Origin: Megachile rotundata
Taxonomy: Eukaryota > Arthropoda > Insecta > Hymenoptera > Megachilidae
NCBI RefSeq assembly: GCF_050947335.1
Contig: NC_134991.1
Span: forward strand, 1,302,001 to 1,366,000
DNA length: 64,000 nt
Direction: 5' to 3'
Part shown: positions 61,655 through 64,000 of the stretch, piece by piece
How positions within the stretch are numbered: the stretch's first letter is position 1
How the letters are laid out: the number at the start of each line of letters is the position of its first letter
Position numbers and translations under genes: made by a program
The notes under the pieces: generated by a model
What the model was told of the DNA's origin: nothing
What the model saw: only the letters and a program-made list of their open reading frames with translations
Database searches by the model: none

Positions 61655-64000
61655 TCACAAGGGCGAAATCCCGAAGGCCGAAATCCCAAAGGCCGAAATC
61701 CCGAAGGCTGAAATTCGAAAGACCGAAATCCCAAAGGCCGAAATCTCAAAGGCCGAAATCCCAAAGGCCGAAATCCCAAAGGCCGAAATCCCAAAGGCCG
61801 AAATCCCAAAGGTCGAATTCCCAAAGACCGAAATACATAGGGCCGAAATCCCAATGGCTGAAATTCCAAAGACCGACATCCCAAAGGCCGAAATCTCAAA
61901 GGACGAAATCCCAAAGGCTGAAATCCCAAAGGCTGAAATCCCAAAGTCCGAAATCCAAAGGGCCGAAATCCCAAAGGCTGAAATTCCAAAGGCCAAAATC
62001 TCAAAGTCCGAAATCCCAAAGCCTGAAATCCCAACGACCGAAATCCAAAATCCCGAAATCCCAAAGGCTGAAATTCCAAAGACCGACATCCCAAAGACCG
62101 AAATCCCAAAGGCCGAAATCCCAAAGGCCGAAATCCCAAAGGCCGAAATCCCAAAGGCCGAAATCACAATGGCCGATATCCTAAAGCCGGAAATTCCAAA
62201 GGACGAAATCTCAAAAGCCGAAATTCCAAAGGCCGAAATCTCAAAGGCCGAAATCCCAAAGGCTGAAATCCCAAAAGCCGAAATCCCAAAGGCCGAAATC
62301 CCAAAGGCTGAAATCCCAAGGGCCGAAATCCCAAAGGTCGAAATTCCAAAGGCCGACATCCCAAAGGCCGAAATCTCAAAGTCCGAAATCCCAAAGGCTG
62401 AAATCCCAAAGACCGAAATCCAAAGAGCCGAAATCCCAAAGGCTGAAATTCCAAAGACCGACATCCCAAAGGCCGAAATCCCAAAGGCCGAAATCACAAT
62501 GGCCGATATCCTAAAGGCGGAAATTCCAAAGGACGAAATCCCAAACGCCAGAATCCCAGAAGTCCGAAATCCCAATGGCCGAAATCCCAAGAGCCGAAAT
62601 CCCAAAGGCCGAAATCCCAAAGGTCCAAATCCCAACGGTCGAAATCCCAAAGGCCGATATCCCAAGGGCCCATATCCCAAGAGCCGAAATCGCAAGGGCC
62701 GAAATTCCAAAGGTCGAAATCCCAAAGTCCGAAATCCCAAGGCCAAAATACCAAAGGCCGAAATCCCAAAGGCCGAAATCCCAAAGGCTGAAATTCGAAA
62801 GACCGAAATCCCAAAGGCCGAAATCTCAGAGGCCGAAATCCCAAAGGCCGAAATCCCAAAGGCCGAAATTCCAAAGGCCGAAATCCCAAAGGCCCAAATC
62901 CCAAGGGCCGAAATTCCAAAGGCCGAAATCTCAAAGGCTGAAATCCCAAAGGCCGAAATCCCAAAGGCCGAAATCCCAAAGGCCGAAATCCCAAAGGCCG
63001 AAATCCCAAAGGTTGAAATTCCAAAGATCGACATACTAAAGGCCGAAATCCCAAAGGCCGAAATCCCAAAGGCTGAAATTCCAAGGGCCGAAATCCCAAA
63101 GGTCGAAATTCCAAAGGCCGACATCCCAAAGGCCGAAATCCCAAAGGCCGAATCCCCAAAGGCTGAAATTCCAAAGACCGACTTCCCAAAGGCCGAAATC
63201 CCAAAGGCCGAAATCCGAAGGGCCGAAATCCCAAAGTTTGAAATTCCAAAGATCGACATACCAAAGGCCGAAATCCCGAAGGTTGAAATTCCAAAGATCG
63301 ACATACTAAAGGCCGCAATCCCAAGGGCCGGAATCCAAAGGGCCGAAATCCCAAACGTCGAAATCCCAGAGGCCGAAATCCAAAAGGCCGAAATCCCAAA
63401 AGCTGAAATTCCAAAGGCCGAAATTTCAAAGGCCGAAATCCTAAAGGCTGAAATCCCAAAGGACGAAATCCAAAGGGCCGAAATCCCAAAGGTTGAAATT
63501 CCAAAGATCGACATACCAAAGGCCGAAATCCCAAAGGCCGAAATCCCAAAGGCCGAAATCCCAAAGGCTGACATCCCAAGGGCCGAAATCCCAAAGGTCG
63601 AAATTCCAAAGGCCGACATCCCAAAGGCCGAAATCTCAAAGTCCGAAATCCCAAAGGCTGAAATCCCAAAGACCGAAATCCAAAAAGCCGAAATCCCAAA
63701 GGCTGAAATTCCAAAGACCGACATCCCGAAGGCCGAAATCCCAAAGGCCGAAACCACAATGGCCGATATCCTAAAGGCGGAAATTCCATAGGACGAAATC
63801 CCAAACGCCGAAATCCCAAAGGCCGATATCCCAAGGGCCCATATCCCAAGGGCCGAAATCCCAAAGGTTGAAATTCCAAAGATCGACATACCAAAGGCCG
63901 AAATCCCGAAGGTTGAAATTCCAAAGATCGACATACTAAAGGCCGAAATCCCAAAGGCCGAAATCCCAAAGGCCGAAATCCCAAAGGTCGAAATCCCAAA
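61655..64000 (+). repeat. Third copy of the 51-58 kb block, cut by the window end
   Basis: Matches 55428 to about 57750 with offset 6,227, then 6,242 and 6,257 (two single-unit insertions), for example gaagtccgaaatcccaatgg at 62558 and 56301 and the cccataggacgaaat-type unit near 63787 and 57530. A shorter partial copy lies at about 60175-60960. The block continues past the window edge. Confidence 0.82.

Larger units (their letters stand above)
48045..64000 (+). repeat. 15-bp satellite array, right part
   Basis: The same 15-bp satellite resumes directly after the island, in the same orientation and exactly in register with the left part, and runs off the right edge (about 1,060 units). Variant usage resembles 36-47 kb more than 1-20 kb: units such as ggttgaaattcc, gatcgacatac, aagaccgacatccc and gccgatatcctaaagg are common, while the degenerate module typical of 1-19 kb is absent. 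No gene, RNA or second mobile element was found in this stretch. Confidence 0.97.

Noticed and set aside
1..64000. CRISPR array
   Set aside because: There are no unique spacers between repeats; the array is continuous 15-bp satellite and the context is eukaryotic.
1..64000. CENP-B-box-like motif in the minus-strand unit (TTTCG...GGGA)
   Set aside because: TTTCG and GGGA are present, but the spacing is two bases short and the central A and CGGG core are not matched.
1..64000. Telomere-like repeat on the minus strand (TTTGGG)
   Set aside because: The unit is 15 bp with a second half ATTTCGGCC, unlike TTAGG, TTAGGG or known telomere variants, and the array is heavily varied and block-structured.

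Overview
This window is almost pure tandem-repeat DNA from a eukaryotic genome. About 63 kb of the 64 kb consists of roughly 4,200 copies of a 15-bp unit with consensus GGCCGAAATCCCAAA, read on the + strand. The single interruption is a 1,036-bp island at 47009-48044. I see no protein-coding gene, rRNA, tRNA or CRISPR array. The unit is a multiple of three and has no stop codon in any of its six frames. Long open frames therefore appear on both strands at once (up to about 1,200 codons), as KAEIP, PKGRN and QRPKS on + and GISAF, GFRPL and WDFGL on -. I treat these as a by-product of the repeat length and not as genes.

Layout. 1-47008 is satellite, 47009-48044 is a non-satellite island, and 48045-64000 is satellite. 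The satellite is not a uniform run of identical units. It is a mosaic of variant units (for example GGATGAATTCCCAAAA with an EcoRI site, GGCCGATATCCCAAA with an EcoRV site, and GGCTGAAATTCCAAA) whose order is copied in blocks of 0.9 to 4.3 kb. The clearest head-to-tail duplications have periods near 1,251 bp (2.7-5.2 kb), 4,163 bp (5.5-13.8 kb), 2,900 bp (14.2-20.0 kb), 1,865 bp (18.8-22.7 kb), 4,348 bp (20.9-29.6 kb), 4,113 bp (27.9-35.9 kb) and 4,014 bp (51.4-58.3 kb, with a further copy from 61.7 kb to the window end). Several pairs show no or very few differences, so the amplification is recent, or part of it is an assembly artefact. The offset shifts I traced between block copies are mostly whole multiples of 15 bp, as expected for unequal exchange or slippage between units.

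The island has the hallmarks of a solo LTR of an LTR retrotransposon. It begins TG and ends CA, is flanked by the 5-bp direct repeat TCCCA, and its removal with one TCCCA restores the 15-bp register exactly. A polyadenylation signal suits the minus orientation. Inside lies a cluster of six related dyad-symmetry elements (47280-47620), carried on 36-bp and about 67-bp tandem repeats, some with compensatory arm changes. The island is absent from the related satellite blocks, including the best paralogue of its left flank at 37201-37702, so it looks younger than the duplications around it.

Organism. The satellite, the kilobase-scale block amplification and the LTR fit pericentromeric or other heterochromatin of a eukaryote. 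An arthropod is my guess from the look of the LTR, but nothing here proves it. The most novel items are the satellite with its block structure, the retroelement insertion at single-base resolution, and the covarying dyad cluster inside the LTR.
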